The position numbers and the translations under genes are program-made. From IMG/VR virus record IMGVR_UViG_3300002144_000797, positions 1-39,258 of that record: a stretch of DNA of 39,258 nucleotides. One strand, written 5' to 3'. The notes below the pieces were generated by a model, which ran no database searches, was not told the origin of the DNA, and was given only the letters and a program-made list of their open reading frames with translations. How positions within the stretch are numbered: the stretch's first letter is position 1; each line of letters begins with the position of its first letter. Below are positions 33,414-39,258 of the stretch, one piece after another. Origin of the DNA: a virus.

Positions 33414-33638
33414 TTATACTAATTCTTCTATAATTCCTATTACTTCACTTAATATAAGTAAAATTGTTGCGGTAACCAAACTAAAGGGGATAAAACAATA
33501 ACCTAATATTCTAACTCCTGATTTAATGAATGAAATAATTTTGTGCCATTTTGGATCGGGCATATGTTTTGGGGTTTTTACTTCATACCCCCCTGAAAAA
33601 TACGTACCTCGTCTTGCTTCTGTTATTCCGTCGCTCAT
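33414..33638 (-). CDS. Small membrane protein, 74 residues
   Basis: A hydrophobic segment at about 41-70 follows a polar, Gly/Lys-rich N-terminus (MSDGITEARRGTYFSGGYE). One long or two short membrane helices are possible. It stands between queC and the thioredoxin gene with gaps of 4 and 10 nt. No family recognised. Confidence 0.55.
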   Translation of the reverse strand: MSDGITEARRGTYFSGGYEVKTPKHMPDPKWHKIISFIKSGVRILGYCFIPFSLVTATILLILSEVIGIIEELV

Positions 33639-33642
33639 AATA

Positions 33643-34554
33643 TTATTTTATATTTAATTGTTCTTTTACGTATTCAGAAAGTACTTGTTCTACATAGATT
33701 CTAGCAGTTTCATAATCAACTGGTCCTGTTTCGTCTGCATATTCTGCTGGATCAGGTCTTCCTAATTTAATAAATGCTTCTACTCTTTCAACTGATGATG
33801 CTGATTTATAGTCTGAGTACCATTTTGATGTTTTTTCTGCTTTAGAATAACGTCCTAATATTGATGGGTCTGTTATAACCGTTTTGGTATCTGAATCCCA
33901 ATGGATTGGTTTATAAGAAGTCATAGTACGTTTATAAACTTCATCAAAATCTAATCCTAATTCTTTACATAATACCTCACCATCTTGAAGAATAGTAAAT
34001 TTATCTCCTAATAAATAAGGTGTCCAGTAATGTACTCTTTCAGCTTCCCAATTACCTAATCTAAAAGCCTCATCATCTGCATCTCTAAATTCCTGTCTGC
34101 AGTCCGGATAAATTGAATGATCACCTGCGTGGATACCTAAAGCAATATCTGTGTTTTCTTCTGTCCTATTTGCTACTGATAGAGCAACGGCTTGGGTAAT
34201 AGAAGCAAATATTTTATTCCTATTAGGAACAACTGTTGCTTTCATATTATCTTCTGCGTAGTGTCCTTCAGGGACATCGGCTCCTCCTGTTACTAAAGCC
34301 GAATCAAGTAAATCAACTAACCCATTTAATTGGATCTGTTTATATGTTACCTTATGACCATTTTCAGATAAATAATTAATTAATGATTGGGCTCTTTCTA
34401 ATTCAACTCTATGTTTTTGACCATAGTCAAATGATAAAGCTGTTACAGTTTCATACTCATTTAGTGCCTTAAGTAATAACGTTGAGCTATCCATACCCCC
34501 TGAGAGTGATACTACTACGTGTTTACTTTTGTTTAAATCTAATTCTAATTGCAT
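33643..34554 (-). CDS. queC: QueC-like 7-cyano-7-deazaguanine synthase lacking zinc cysteines
   Basis: SGGMDSS at 18-24 is the PP-loop ATP site; PEGHYAEDNMK, VVPNRN, GIHAGDHSIYPDCRQEF and VERVEAF are QueC hallmarks. The canonical CYxG...CGxCxxC zinc site is changed: aligned positions are Ser213, Asp248, Ser251 and Ser254, and about 25 extra residues (214-247) sit between. The length is 303 against about 230. QueC makes preQ0 from the QueE product with ATP and ammonia. Activity without zinc is uncertain. Confidence 0.9.
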   Translation of the reverse strand: MQLELDLNKSKHVVVSLSGGMDSSTLLLKALNEYETVTALSFDYGQKHRVELERAQSLINYLSENGHKVTYKQIQLNGLVDLLDSALVTGGADVPEGHYAEDNMKATVVPNRNKIFASITQAVALSVANRTEENTDIALGIHAGDHSIYPDCRQEFRDADDEAFRLGNWEAERVHYWTPYLLGDKFTILQDGEVLCKELGLDFDEVYKRTMTSYKPIHWDSDTKTVITDPSILGRYSKAEKTSKWYSDYKSASSVERVEAFIKLGRPDPAEYADETGPVDYETARIYVEQVLSEYVKEQLNIK

Positions 34555-34605
34555 TTTTTATATAATTTTATTTGCCAGGTATTAATAGGATATAGGCGAA
34601 TCCTT

Positions 34606-34821
34606 TTATCTTACTAAACTATAAATAGGGTCAGGTCTTTCTACTGATATAATGTCTGAACCTATCTTACATTTTCCACCCTGTTGTAGGATTTTTCTTA
34701 CAGTAATTTCTTCGTTTTCACTCCAAGATTCACTTAATGTAATAAGTTCTTCTTTAGTAGTGGGTTCACCATTTAATTTTATTTTTTCTAACCCTCTTAT
34801 TGTTTGTTTTTTTAATGCCAT
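34606..34821 (-). CDS. Hypothetical protein, 71 residues
   Basis: The sequence has ALKKQTIRGLEKIKLNGEP, LITLSESWSENEEITVRKIL and SVERPDPIYSL. Basic at the N-terminus and acidic in the middle; no membrane segment. It is in the run of small genes between the membrane protein and queC. Function unknown. Confidence 0.6.
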   Translation of the reverse strand: MALKKQTIRGLEKIKLNGEPTTKEELITLSESWSENEEITVRKILQQGGKCKIGSDIISVERPDPIYSLVR

Positions 34822-34832
34822 AATTTATATTT

Positions 34833-35138
34833 TTATAATAATGTTATTAGGATTGGTGTTACCTTATAACCAATAAATGCTCCTATTGCCGTGGGGATTG
34901 GAAATATAATAAATTTACCTAAGGAGGTAACATATTTAGGTCTATTAACAACCTTACCTAAAAAGAAGTAATATATAAGATATGCTAACAATACTGCAAT
35001 ATCTATTTTAAGAGTTAGTGCAACAATTACAACGGCTCCTAAGAATCCATAGATGAAGTTATATAAAACACCATCTAACCAAACTTCCTTTTTAGGAGCT
35101 TCTTTGTACTCCTTTACTACAGTTTTCACTGATTTCAT
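34833..35138 (-). CDS. Multi-pass membrane protein, 101 residues
   Basis: Three hydrophobic segments at about 26-44, 46-63 and 74-98 follow a Lys-rich N-terminus (MKSVKTVVKEYKEAPKKE). The 1-nt overlap with the 164-residue gene supports coupling. It could be a phage inner-membrane protein such as a holin or transporter accessory, but there is no specific motif. Confidence 0.6.
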   Translation of the reverse strand: MKSVKTVVKEYKEAPKKEVWLDGVLYNFIYGFLGAVVIVALTLKIDIAVLLAYLIYYFFLGKVVNRPKYVTSLGKFIIFPIPTAIGAFIGYKVTPILITLL

Positions 35139-35632
35139 TATTTTATGTTTAATTCTTTTTCTAATCTTTCGAATGATGGGTCTATCATTCTATCCCAGAA
35201 GTATTCTTCATCATCATCTTCTAGTGAATCATCTTCTAGTGTTATATATTGACCGGCATCTGTAATTTTTAATACTCCGATTGGACTATATGCTTCATCC
35301 CAATAACGTGCCGTGAATGTAACATCAGGATCTATAGCAACCAACTGACGATGCATTTCTTTTAGCATATCTGATGGGGGATACCAAGCTGATTCCATTG
35401 CAAATTGGAATTCATCATCAGCATCTATAAACACGTCATATTTGGAAATCCACTTTGAACCAATCCTATCAATTAGTAATTCTGCCTCAGCTCCAAAAGC
35501 ATCTATAATATGTGTTTGTCCTTCTTCTGCTGGGTATTTTCCATCTACACAGTCATCATACTTTTCTTGGAAGTACTTAATTGCTTCTTTCGATCCTTTG
35601 ATTGTAACGTCTGTTCTGTTTGTATTTGCCAT
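35138..35632 (-). CDS. Hypothetical phage protein, 164 residues
   Basis: The protein starts ANTNRTDVTIKGSKEAIKYF and contains GSKWISKYDVFIDADDEFQF, SAWYPPSDML and FTARYWDEAYSPIGVLKI, with an acidic C-terminus. The strand-rich layout with SKWxxSKYD is reminiscent of api92/ferredoxin-like phage proteins; I have no firm family. It follows the 61-residue gene by 1 nt. Confidence 0.6.
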   Translation of the reverse strand: MANTNRTDVTIKGSKEAIKYFQEKYDDCVDGKYPAEEGQTHIIDAFGAEAELLIDRIGSKWISKYDVFIDADDEFQFAMESAWYPPSDMLKEMHRQLVAIDPDVTFTARYWDEAYSPIGVLKITDAGQYITLEDDSLEDDDEEYFWDRMIDPSFERLEKELNIK

Positions 35633-35633
35633 T

Positions 35634-35819
35634 TTATTCTTCTATATAGTATTCAGTTCCACCATCTTTGTCTCGTGTGAATTCCATTTCATCATAAACT
35701 TCCTCCATTACCTCATCTTTAAGATCATCGTCATCTGAGTTATATCGTTCCAATTGCTCATCTGTTAATTCTACTACATAGAATCTATAATCTGTTTCTA
35801 CTCTAACTAATTTTGCCAT
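35634..35819 (-). CDS. Acidic small hypothetical protein, 61 residues
   Basis: Very acidic protein with KLVRVETDYRFYVVELTDE, a DDDDLKDEVMEEVYDEM stretch and a GGTEYYIEE ending. Its context AATAAGTTATG fits the genome's usual start. DNA-mimic or host-interaction proteins can be acidic like this, but this is only a guess. Confidence 0.6.
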   Translation of the reverse strand: MAKLVRVETDYRFYVVELTDEQLERYNSDDDDLKDEVMEEVYDEMEFTRDKDGGTEYYIEE

Positions 35820-35822
35820 AAC

Positions 35823-36020
35823 TTATTTAGTATATTTAAAGTACATTTCTAAAAAATCTTTTGGGTATAACATTACTTTACCACAATAAGTTTTAATATC
35901 TATATTCCTTGATTCAGGTTGAATATTCATAGCTGCTGAAGCTTTAAATACTTTCTCCCCCAATTCCATTCCTGCTGCTTTTCCTAAGTAATCAAATAGG
36001 CTTAATCTATTTTCTGTCAT
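35823..36020 (-). CDS. Hypothetical phage protein, 65 residues
   Basis: The protein reads MTENRLSLFDYLGKAAG, then ELGEKVFKASAAMNIQPES and KTYCGKVMLYPKDFLEMYF. From memory, proteins with LSLFDYLGKAAGxELG occur in several phages as hypotheticals. It lies 2 nt from the DpdA-like gene and 3 nt from the acidic gene. Confidence 0.65.
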   Translation of the reverse strand: MTENRLSLFDYLGKAAGMELGEKVFKASAAMNIQPESRNIDIKTYCGKVMLYPKDFLEMYFKYTK

Positions 36021-36022
36021 TT

Positions 36023-36811
36023 TTATATGTTATTTATTTGTTTAAATTTTGTTAAATTGTGGTCAAGTAAATTATAATCAATTTCACTACCTTCTATATA
36101 GAAAAAATCATTCATGTTTGCCTTTGGTTTTTTGTCTAATCCTGCATTTGAATAACGAATATTTTCTAACGAAGCCATTACTGGGTTTGATGTGTCTATT
36201 GATTCAATACATTCAAATCCGCGGTACCAACCAAATTCTTGTGGTACTGAGCAACCTAATAGATGAATTCTATCTGATTGGGTAATTACTTTTGTTTTAA
36301 GTAAAGCTGAAATTACTGATAATCGTCCTAGTGCTTTACCTAAATCTTTATTTGGGTGGGGAACAACATCATTGTAATAACTAGCACCATAAGAGAATGC
36401 TATTTTCTTATATCCTAAATCCTTATATGTTTTATAACAGGTAGATGCTTCATGTATCGTATTAGCTTGAACAACTACTACTTTTTCAACATTTTGAGGT
36501 AATTTGATTGAAGACCATTTGATAGCATTTCCGATAGAAGCATCTCTATCACACCAAACATCAGGAACAATAAATTCATTAGGCTTAATTTCTTCTATCC
36601 AATGTAACAAACGTTCATGGTTATAAGCCTCACCCAATTCATGTAAGGAATTATCCATTATAATATAACGACCTTCGGCTTTAGCTTTAAGAAAATAATC
36701 TAAATATGCTGGTTCCTCATCCATTAAATGAGGAAGACAATAATCATAATCATTAAATTTTTTACTATCTTCTAGTAAACATAGAGGGGTTTCGTGACTT
36801 ACTTTCATCAT
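36023..36811 (-). CDS. TGT/DpdA-like DNA transglycosylase, 262 residues
   Basis: The sequence follows the tRNA-guanine-transglycosylase superfamily as adapted in DpdA: MDNSLHELGE at about 52-61, VPDVWCDRD at 82-90, VVQANTIHE, FSYGASYY, IHLLGCSVPQEFGWYRG at about 182-198 and SIDTSNPVMASL at 204-215, whose Asp206 is a candidate nucleophile. DpdA exchanges guanine in DNA for a 7-deazaguanine. Together with FolE, QueD, QueE and QueC on the same strand it completes a DNA-modification set. I judge it a DpdA2-type member from motif order; a structural comparison would settle it. Confidence 0.8.
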   Translation of the reverse strand: MMKVSHETPLCLLEDSKKFNDYDYCLPHLMDEEPAYLDYFLKAKAEGRYIIMDNSLHELGEAYNHERLLHWIEEIKPNEFIVPDVWCDRDASIGNAIKWSSIKLPQNVEKVVVVQANTIHEASTCYKTYKDLGYKKIAFSYGASYYNDVVPHPNKDLGKALGRLSVISALLKTKVITQSDRIHLLGCSVPQEFGWYRGFECIESIDTSNPVMASLENIRYSNAGLDKKPKANMNDFFYIEGSEIDYNLLDHNLTKFKQINNI

Positions 36812-36829
36812 AACTTTTTAATTTGAAAT

Positions 36830-36838
36830 AAATATAAT
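36830..36838 (-). promoter_or_regulatory. AT-rich promoter-like motif before the DpdA-like gene
   Basis: Minus strand TTATATTTATTTC lies about 20 nt upstream of the ATG at 36811, in the 55-nt gap after thyA. It keeps the TATATTTA core of the other elements without GTTCG. Confidence 0.35.
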
Positions 36839-36866
36839 AAAAATGGTTTAATAATCCAAGTTTAAT

Positions 36867-37793
36867 TTAATTACTTAATGGTGCTTTAATTGTTGGGTGG
36901 GATTGGTAATCTATAATTTCATAATCAAACTCACCATTTAAAATATCTACATTTGATAATTTAATAGTAGGTAAATCAAATCCATCTCTATCGATTTGTT
37001 CTTTTGCTTGCTCCCAATGGTTATTATATAGATGAGTATCACCTAAATTCCCAATTAAATCTCCTGGTTCGTATCCGGTTTCCTCACATAATAACATTAA
37101 CAACATTCCATAACTTGCTATGTTAAAAGGTAAACCTAAGAATGTATCTACTGAGCGTTGGCTCCACATTAAAGATAATTTGCCATCGGCAACATAACAC
37201 TGAAATCCATAATGGCAAGGAGGTAAAGTCATTTGGTCTAATTCTCCTACATTCCAAGCTGATACCATTAGTCGTCTTGAGTCTGGATTTGTTTTTAGTT
37301 CATTGATTAAATTTGCAATTTGGTCTATAGGTTCTAGATACTTATCCTCTAAAACCCCACTACCCCATTTTCTCCATTGTTTCCCATAGATAGGACCTAA
37401 CTCACCCAATTCTCTAGCAACCATCGGATTTGTTTTTATTTCGTTGATAAACTCCTCTTTTGTGAATTTATTAACTGGTGGTGATAGAAATTTACCTTCG
37501 GTTTCCCAACGTCTTTCATAATTCTTATAAGCATCACCATTCCAAATATTACAATTATTATCAACTAAATACTTAATGTTAGTATCTCCTTTTAGAAACC
37601 ATTTTAATTCAGTCATCATAGTTTTGACTGCCATCTTCTTGGTAGTTAATAAAGGAAATCCATCTTTCATATTATGTCTGATCTGCATTCCAAATTTAGA
37701 TAAGGTTCCGGTTCCGGTTCTATCTCCTTTTTCCCTTCCATTATATAGGAGTTCAGCTAAAATACCTCTGTATTGTTCGTCTAATTTATTCAT
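36867..37793 (-). CDS. thyA: Thymidylate synthase (ThyA), 308 residues
   Basis: LPPCHYGFQCYV with catalytic Cys193 and QRSVDTFLGLPFNIASYGM at 212-230 are the ThyA signatures; Asn224 in LPFN marks dUMP rather than dCMP as substrate, so it is not a dCMP hydroxymethylase. It makes dTMP for phage DNA. The length is longer than the E. coli enzyme (264) but normal for phage and eukaryotic versions. It precedes the DpdA-like gene. Confidence 0.95.
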   Translation of the reverse strand: MNKLDEQYRGILAELLYNGREKGDRTGTGTLSKFGMQIRHNMKDGFPLLTTKKMAVKTMMTELKWFLKGDTNIKYLVDNNCNIWNGDAYKNYERRWETEGKFLSPPVNKFTKEEFINEIKTNPMVARELGELGPIYGKQWRKWGSGVLEDKYLEPIDQIANLINELKTNPDSRRLMVSAWNVGELDQMTLPPCHYGFQCYVADGKLSLMWSQRSVDTFLGLPFNIASYGMLLMLLCEETGYEPGDLIGNLGDTHLYNNHWEQAKEQIDRDGFDLPTIKLSNVDILNGEFDYEIIDYQSHPTIKAPLSN

Positions 37794-37799
37794 ATTTTT

Positions 37800-38267
37800 T
37801 TAAAACTTACTATTTCTGTATTCATCTTCTATAATGTAGTAAAGTTCAATTATATCTCCACTATGTTTTAAAATATATTCTTCAAGTTTATCTTTGTCTA
37901 TTTTGAATTGTTTTTTAAACCCAGCATATAATAAACGTAGTCTTTCATTTTCATCTTTTTCAAAATCTTCTAGTAATTTTTTCCTCCTAGTTCGGAGCAT
38001 AGCACCATTTTCTAGATATTTTCGATAATCAATACCACATTCTTTAAGTAAATCATTTAGTTGATACTCACATAAATAAGCTTGCCATTTATAACATGAA
38101 TAATCAAAATCTCCGTTTTTTATTTTATCAATAAAACGTGCTTTGTTAGGTAAGGGGTTTGTTTTTGGTTGATACCACCTCCACCAACGAAACCTATTAT
38201 AATTTATTGGTTGGAGTTTACGTAATTGCTTATCTAAATCTTTTCGGGAAATTTGGATATTATACAT
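37800..38267 (-). CDS. Hypothetical phage protein, 155 residues
   Basis: A highly charged, mostly helical protein rich in Lys, Arg, Trp and Tyr (FRWWRWYQPKTNPLP, ENGAMLRTRRKKLLEDFEKD). The composition suggests nucleic-acid or protein contact. It ends 6 nt before the thyA start. No family recognised. Confidence 0.6.
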   Translation of the reverse strand: MYNIQISRKDLDKQLRKLQPINYNRFRWWRWYQPKTNPLPNKARFIDKIKNGDFDYSCYKWQAYLCEYQLNDLLKECGIDYRKYLENGAMLRTRRKKLLEDFEKDENERLRLLYAGFKKQFKIDKDKLEEYILKHSGDIIELYYIIEDEYRNSKF

Positions 38268-38268
38268 A

Positions 38269-38502
38269 CTAGCTAAATGCTTTGTAATTCTTCTCTACCC
38301 AATCAGTTAAAATTTCTTGATTTGTGGAATCTAACTCCATAAACCAACTAAAGAAAGTCAATGTTCCTTTACGCTCATACATTGAGTGAAACTTAGATTG
38401 AAGGTGGTTTGCCATTCCTTCTCCCCATATTTGAGAAATAAAATTACTAGGGTAATTGTGTCCGAAATACATAAAATTTCGGGTTGCTTCTTGATTTGTC
38501 AT
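38269..38502 (-). CDS. Hypothetical phage protein, 77 residues
   Basis: A small soluble protein with FMYFGHNYPSNFISQIWGE and TLTFFSWFMELDSTNQEIL. First gene after the element at 38528-38538, with start context AAGAGTTATG. No family recognised. Confidence 0.6.
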   Translation of the reverse strand: MTNQEATRNFMYFGHNYPSNFISQIWGEGMANHLQSKFHSMYERKGTLTFFSWFMELDSTNQEILTDWVEKNYKAFS

Positions 38503-38527
38503 AACTCTTATTTTTTATTATACCATG

Positions 38528-38538
38528 AATATACGAAC
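38528..38538 (-). promoter_or_regulatory. Promoter-like element before the 77-residue gene
   Basis: Minus strand GTTCGTATATTCATGGTATAA, 26 nt upstream of the ATG at 38502. A 15-nt palindrome (38538-38552) abuts it on the upstream side. Confidence 0.65.
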
Positions 38539-38552
38539 TCCCCTTAGGGGAG
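38538..38552 (-). terminator. Perfect 15-nt palindrome next to the promoter element
   Basis: CTCCCCTTAGGGGAG is palindromic with a 7-bp arm and single central base. It lies 6 nt after the stop of the 190-residue gene and right before GTTCGTATATT. It may be a terminator for that gene or an operator. Confidence 0.5.
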
Positions 38553-38558
38553 ACCAAT

Positions 38559-39131
38559 TTAAAATGGATTTCCCATTAAGGTTTTAGTGTGTTTTTCACC
38601 ACCAATATAACGTTGATAGGTTCCATCATCATTCATTTCAATTGATTTACCTTTCATTACTCGTTCAATGGTTTCCATATCTGTAACTAATGGTACTCCT
38701 TTTGACGATAAAATATCTTTTAATTTGCCAGAAACCTCAATATAGTGGCCTGGTTCCTTTAACATTAAAGCTGTAATATTTACTGCTGCTGATTTAGCAG
38801 GTTGAGATCCATCGTGGCCCATTGCTGCTGATTTAGTACCTGATGATTTCATCTTAGATACTTTAACAGCATCTAAATCATCATCATCGTCTAAATCTAT
38901 AACCATATAGTCAGCATCTCCTTCATCTCCAAATACATCTGATGGTGATTGATAGTTTGGGTTACCACCTATAGGGGAGTATGCGTTATCAATTAGGTTA
39001 AATATTTCATCAGCAAATTCTTTTTTTTCATCATCATTAAGATAAGCCCACTCATTTTTTGCTATGCTTAATTCGTTTTCCTTTAATAAACGGCCTTCAG
39101 CTAAATATTTTTTTAAATCGAAATTATCCAT
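38559..39131 (-). CDS. Phage protein with acidic linker, possible GNAT-like domain
   Basis: The N-terminus (MDNFDLKKYLAEGRLLKEN) resembles the start of many T4-like marine phage virion or helper proteins. The rest has ADYMVIDLDDDDDLDAVKVS, GTKSAAMGHDGSQPAKSAA and KEPGHYIEVSGKLKDILSSK, then GEKHTKTLMGNPF; the strand-helix-strand order with A-x-G-H-D-G is suggestive of a GNAT acetyltransferase-like fold, but the identification is weak. A 6-nt gap separates its stop from the palindrome. Confidence 0.5.
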   Translation of the reverse strand: MDNFDLKKYLAEGRLLKENELSIAKNEWAYLNDDEKKEFADEIFNLIDNAYSPIGGNPNYQSPSDVFGDEGDADYMVIDLDDDDDLDAVKVSKMKSSGTKSAAMGHDGSQPAKSAAVNITALMLKEPGHYIEVSGKLKDILSSKGVPLVTDMETIERVMKGKSIEMNDDGTYQRYIGGEKHTKTLMGNPF

Positions 39132-39142
39132 TTATGTATTTG

Positions 39143-39258
39143 TTATTGAAAAAATGCTTCTTTATTAGTTTTAATTGCCTCAAAATCCAATTCAGGATGG
39201 TCTTTTTTAAGTTTAGTTAATGCTAAATTAAAAGCTATATCAAAATCAGAACGATATC
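39143..39258 (-). CDS. Partial gene entering from the right edge, C-terminal 37 residues
   Basis: The frame covers the right edge and reads YRSDFDIAFNLALTKLKKD followed by HPELDFEAIKTNKEAFFQ and a stop at 39143-39145. A helical, Lys-rich protein tail; the rest lies outside the window, so no family can be named. The next gene begins 12 nt later. Confidence 0.6.
   Translation of the reverse strand, partial: YRSDFDIAFNLALTKLKKDHPELDFEAIKTNKEAFFQ

Noticed and set aside
36867-37793. Possibility of a dCMP hydroxymethylase in place of thymidylate synthase
   Set aside because: The substrate-discriminating residue is Asn (LPFN), as in dUMP-using ThyA, not Asp.

Overview
This window looks like part of a large, AT-rich tailed-phage genome (T4-like in the broad sense). 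The replication proteins are T4-type: a family B DNA polymerase (gp43, split in two), both clamp-loader subunits (gp44 and gp62) and the sliding clamp (gp45). All supportable genes lie on the minus strand, tightly packed with frequent ATGA, TTGA or TAATG overlaps. Shine-Dalgarno sequences are largely absent and starts sit in A-rich contexts, often AAGTTATG. With the BspA/DUF285 surface-repeat protein and the TATATTTA-like promoter motifs, this suggests a Bacteroidota (flavobacterial-type) host. The host is inference; no single gene proves it.

Layout in the direction of transcription (high to low coordinates). 36.0-39.3 kb: small phage genes, thymidylate synthase and a TGT/DpdA-like transglycosylase. 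30.0-36.0 kb: small genes, then QueC, a membrane protein, thioredoxin, QueD, QueE, a tiny gene, a phosphoribosyltransferase, GTP cyclohydrolase I and a MazG-like pyrophosphohydrolase. 24.2-29.9 kb: split DNA polymerase, carbamoyltransferase, a partner of unknown function, and the sliding clamp. 21.1-24.1 kb: Hsp20, GroES and GroEL plus two unknowns. 17.0-21.1 kb: clamp loader, an Nmad1/DUF1599 protein, a methyltransferase and a Cas4/RecB-like nuclease. 7.4-17.0 kb: a nearly uninterrupted run of eight glycosyltransferase-like and two methyltransferase-like genes. 0-7.4 kb: small phage genes, an HTH/HNH protein, a membrane-anchored glucosaminidase, an HldE-type sugar kinase, another glycosyltransferase-like gene, the DUF285 protein and a frameshifted small gene.

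How the genes fit together. FolE, QueD, QueE and QueC form a complete GTP-to-preQ0 route, and the DpdA-like protein could insert the product into phage DNA, so the genome is probably substituted with a 7-deazaguanine. QueC has lost all four recognisable zinc-site cysteines, QueE has a widened CX3CX7C cluster motif and QueD has HGYG in place of HGH, so the chemistry may differ from the textbook route. The glycosyltransferase, methyltransferase, kinase and carbamoyltransferase genes imply elaborate glycan decoration of the virion, host surface or possibly DNA. The chaperone set probably serves folding of phage proteins.

A recurring intergenic element (minus strand GTTCGTATATT, about 25 nt before the start codon, sometimes with an inverted repeat just upstream) marks at least six transcription-unit boundaries and probably represents the phage's promoter. 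Nine genes (seven intact small genes, one frameshifted gene and one gene cut by the right edge) were read directly from stretches between the larger open frames. No tRNA, CRISPR array, insertion sequence or origin was recognised.
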